Shown piece after piece: positions 60,847-64,000 of a stretch of DNA of 64,000 nucleotides. The notes under the pieces are model-generated. The model saw only the letters and a program-made list of their open reading frames with translations. It did not search any database and was not told the DNA's origin. Positions within the stretch are counted from its first letter, which is position 1; each line of letters starts with the position of its first letter. Made by a program: the position numbers and the translations under genes. Where the stretch lies: contig NC_089220.1 of the NCBI RefSeq assembly GCF_963924675.1, positions 48,618,639-48,682,638 of the forward strand, written 5' to 3'. This DNA is from Phocoena phocoena (Eukaryota; Chordata; Mammalia; Artiodactyla; Phocoenidae).

Positions 60847-61249
60847 ACCAAAGCAATTTTTAAAAAAGAAGAATGAAGTTGGAACATTTAGATTCCTTAA
60901 TTTTAAGAATTATACTACAAAGCTACAGTAATAATAACAGTTTTGTACTGGCAAAAAGATAGACACACAGATCAATGAACAGAATAGAGAGTCCAGAAAT
61001 AAACCTATACATATATGATCAATTAATTTATGACAGAAGTGTCAAGATGAGTCATAGGGAAAGAAAAATCTTTTCAACAAATACTGCCAGATCAACTGCA
61101 TATGGACATAGAAGAAAATGAGTATCAGTCCTAATCTCACACCATACACAAATGCTAACTCAAAATATTGGATCATAGACCTAAACGTAAGACCTAAAAG
61201 TAAAAATATTATCAAAAATACATAGGAGAAAACCTTTGTGATCTTGTAA

Positions 61250-61301
61250 TAGGCAAAGTCTTCTTAGTACTCAAATAGGCAAAGTCTTCTTAGTACTCAA
61301 A
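61250..61301. repeat. 26-bp tandem duplication
   Basis: 'taggcaaagtcttcttagta' plus 'ctcaaa' occurs at 61250-61275 and 61276-61301 with essentially no divergence, inside an otherwise old L1M. The duplication is therefore recent relative to its host. Confidence 0.95.
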
Positions 61302-62320
61302 AAGCATAAATCACAAAAGAAAGAAACTGATAGACTGAACTTTTTCAAAATTAAAAGTTTCTGCTCTTCAAAAGAAACAGTTAAAATATGCAAATGCAAG
61401 AAAATATTTACAACCCATATAAAAGACATATCCAAAATATATAAAGAATTGTCATAAATCAAAAGACAGCCTACTTTTAAAAGCAGATAAAAGATTTGAA
61501 CAAACACTACTAAATATGATATTCGAATACTCAGTAAGCACATGGAAAGATGCTCAACATCATTATTCAACAGGAAAAGAAAATTAAAACTGCAGTGTAG
61601 TTTTATATACCCATTAGAATGACTAAAATTTAAAAGACTGACTATATCTAGTGCTGGAGGGGATGTAGAAAAACTGGAACTCTCCTACACTGTTGCTAGA
61701 ACATAAAATGGTATAACCTCTTTGGAAAACAGTTTGATAATTTCTTGGAAAGTTAAATATACCAAACAACCAAACAACCAGCCATTCCATTTTTAGATAT
61801 TTACCAAAGAGAAATGAAAACAAGTGTCTACACAAAGGCTTAAACGTGTTCATTGCAACTTTTTTCGGTAATTGACCAAAACTAGAAACAATCCAAATGT
61901 CCATCAACATGTGAATGGGTAAACAAGTTGTGGATATCCATATAATGGACAATTACCCAGCAATCAAAAGGAAGAAACTACTGATACATGAAACATGCAA
62001 CATACAGTGAAAGAAAACTGAGCAAAAAAGAGTATTTGTGTGACTCCATTTACTTAGAATTCTAGAAAGTGCAGCTTACAGTTTCAATAAAAAAGAAAAA
62101 AAAACTCATGGTTACCTGGAGATAGGGGTAGAGAAAGGAATGGAATTACAAAGGAGTGTGAGGAAACTTTTAGGTCTGATAGAAATATACATTTTCTTGA
62201 TTGTCACAACGGTTTCATGTGTGCGTATGAATTTCAAACGAATCAAATTGTACATTTTAAATATGCACAGCTTATTGTTCATCAGTCATAGTTCAATAAA
62301 TTTATAACATCATAAAGCAA

Positions 62321-63824
62321 AACCAGAAACAACCATTCTGATGGATCAACAAATTAAAACAGCATTTTTTTTCTTTTTCACCAAATGACAATATGTGTTA
62401 ATTTTCTAAGAACATTAATTACATTTTCTGTCCTATTTTCCATCTGTTTCTTATATGTTTCCTATCCTTCAGGTTTTTTTCCTTTCTGTTTATTTTGGTT
62501 TCTTTTTTAATACTGAGTCATTCTTTTAATTTCTCGTGGTTCTTGGTTGATTGGAAGCTTTGTGTGTGTGGCAGGGGATGAGATTCATCACAGGTAGATT
62601 TCATCATGGAATGGTCTAGCAGGGATCCAGCCTTTTTGTTGGTGGATTCCTAAATTTCACTTTCTGCAGACCAATTCTCTTGGGCTTGTCTGTTTCCCAA
62701 GAGAAGAATCCCCCAGCCTCTTGCTTTGCGGGTTTGTGAGCCTGGCTGTCAGCATTCTGGGGTCAAGTTTGATAAGATGGTAAGATCCTTCTGCAGCTCT
62801 TCCTTCTGGTTTACAGAACCCCCCACATCTCACTACCACCCCAGGTTCTGTCTGAAGCCCCCAAGTTCAGAGCCCCTCAGACTACACCTCTTGAGGTAGG
62901 ATCCCTACCTTTGGCTATGATGGGGAGGGCCAGCTGCACAGGCTAAGGGAGGGGGGTAGGTTTTGCTAACCCACTCGCAGCTCCACCCCCATCCTGCCTT
63001 CAGAAAAACCTGACTTATTCTCCAGCCTTTCTCCAGCACAAATGCGCTGGCTTTCAGCACATGTTCTGCTTTCTCTGTTCCAAGCTAGATACCACTTCCT
63101 CTGTTTCCCATCTTCCAAAAATGTATCTTGTCTGCTGTTGTCTCTTCTCCTACTCTCAGTGTGCTGGGTTTACAAATATTTTATTCCTTCACTGTCATTA
63201 AAGTTGAGGTTTTGGTTGGAGCAGAGATAAATATGAGTAGTATAATTGTTCTCTATTAAAACCTCAAGGAAAAAATGATTTTAATATTGAAGTACAAAAG
63301 GTTATTGTGGGCAATGAATAAATACATCCTCCCTGAAGGCCACCCACGTGTCTGGTGGAGAGCTAGGTGTTAGAAGCCCAGACCCCTGTCTATGTGCAGT
63401 GTGCTCAATGGGACTCCTCCCCAATACCTATTTAAGGCCATTCTTAAGAGTTCCTGGCATTGTCAATACCACGTCCTGTTTCAGTGTTTCCCTAGAGCTT
63501 CCCAGGATCTTTCCTGTGGATTCATTCTGAGTATTTATTTTTATTATTTGGGAGGTGGGGGGCATTTATTTTTAATGTGGAAACAGCATGGCTTTCAGTC
63601 AGTAGGGTAGTGTTATTTAGTAAACAGCTAACAGAATGGAACTGAGAAAATTCATGGTGAAAAGAGCAAAATATTCTTGTGAATCTGGTTGAAATGCAGT
63701 AGGAAAAGCTGCCATTTTCATGTTTCCCACTTGCCCCAAACCAGGTAGTCCTGGAAGCAGTGTGTAGCTGAAATATACAGACATGGCAAATATTAAATTG
63801 TATTTTTATAACGATCTAGCAAGG
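62321..63824. other. Unassigned sequence
   Basis: 1.5 kb. T-rich from 62360 to 62530, where 'cctattttccatctgtttc' hints at another old antisense L1 relic. Nothing firm. No coding signal. Confidence 0.35.
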
Positions 63825-63960
63825 TAGGTTAGTACTGTCATGGCACATATTATGAACAAGGAAATGAAGCCACCAAGTAATTAAGCTCCTTGCCCAATGT
63901 CACTCGACAAGTCATGGCACAAATGGGATTGGAACTCTTGGCCTCTGGGTTTTCAGCTTC
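63825..63960 (-). mobile_element. MIR SINE fragment, minus strand
   Basis: 'aacaaggaaatgaagccacc', 'taagctccttgcccaatgtc' and 'gggattggaactcttggcct' follow the reverse MIR core. Confidence 0.75.
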
Positions 63961-64000
63961 TTTCTTCATCTGTGAGTCACCCTTTCTATTTTTTGTAAAG

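Larger units (their letters stand above)
58500..62320 (+). mobile_element. Decayed L1M LINE, ORF2 and 3' UTR
   Basis: An old L1 in sense, beginning in the endonuclease region ('aatgtatatgcatttaataa', 58543). It passes through RT-like text ('ccattattc'-type motif A near 59830, 'cagctgataagatggtttac' near 60160 where the second catalytic Asp reads as Lys) to the C-terminal part ('ctggaggggatgtagaaaaa', 61655) and a 3' UTR ending 'agttcaataaatttataaca' (62290). No open frame is longer than about 110 codons. Interrupted by a minus-strand SINE at 60628 and a 26-bp duplication at 61250. Far more diverged than the L1s in the nest. Confidence 0.85.

Noticed and set aside
60605..60931. 77-97 codon frames on both strands
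   Set aside because: They read through a CHR SINE. Similar Gly/Pro-rich peptides appear at 3655, 15645, 34059 and 37427 for the same reason.

Overview
This is mammalian nuclear DNA, almost certainly from a cetacean (whale, dolphin or porpoise). It carries six tRNA-derived CHR-family SINEs, which are known from cetaceans, hippos and ruminants. Four are the short form that I associate with cetaceans. It also carries several L1 copies of the cetartiodactyl type, and none of the BovB or Bov-tA repeats expected in a ruminant. MIR, L2, MaLR, hAT and old L1M fragments complete a typical eutherian repeat profile. I found no protein-coding gene, no structural RNA gene and no CRISPR array. Every long open frame I could explain lies in a retroelement or is a chance frame. 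The window reads as gene-poor intergenic or deep intronic sequence, and its content is the history of its insertions.

Layout. 1-4449 is an L1 on the + strand whose 5' UTR is joined directly to the middle of ORF2, with a long-form CHR SINE in its 3' part. 4.5-20.4 kb is mostly unassigned sequence with an antisense L1M piece, MIRs, two dinucleotide microsatellites, a 90-bp tandem duplication and one short-form SINE. 20.4-37.3 kb is a MaLR (MLT1-like) LTR element whose internal region carries a hAT-type MITE. That internal region is split by a 14.2-kb stack of L1s. L1-A (21784-23512) has L1-B inserted in its A-tail. L1-B (23513-35983) has a near full-length antisense L1-C (24056-29942) inserted in its 5' UTR. 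SINEs later landed in both L1-A and L1-B.

37.3-58 kb is low-density sequence with MIR, L2 and MER5 relics, a twin-primed L1 with another L1 inside it (45332-46345), and two short L1 3' ends at 50928 and 54775. 58.5-62.3 kb is a decayed L1M with a minus-strand SINE. The end of the window is unassigned sequence with a MIR fragment.

The observations I rate highest are four. The L1 junction at 586/587 fits a GT-AG splice within an L1 transcript (a spliced, integrated retrotransposed element). The insertion order of the nest can be read from target-site duplications. L1-C and L1-B form a large inverted pair. Several inverted-repeat or tandem micro-structures stand out. I see no evidence for a new gene system here.
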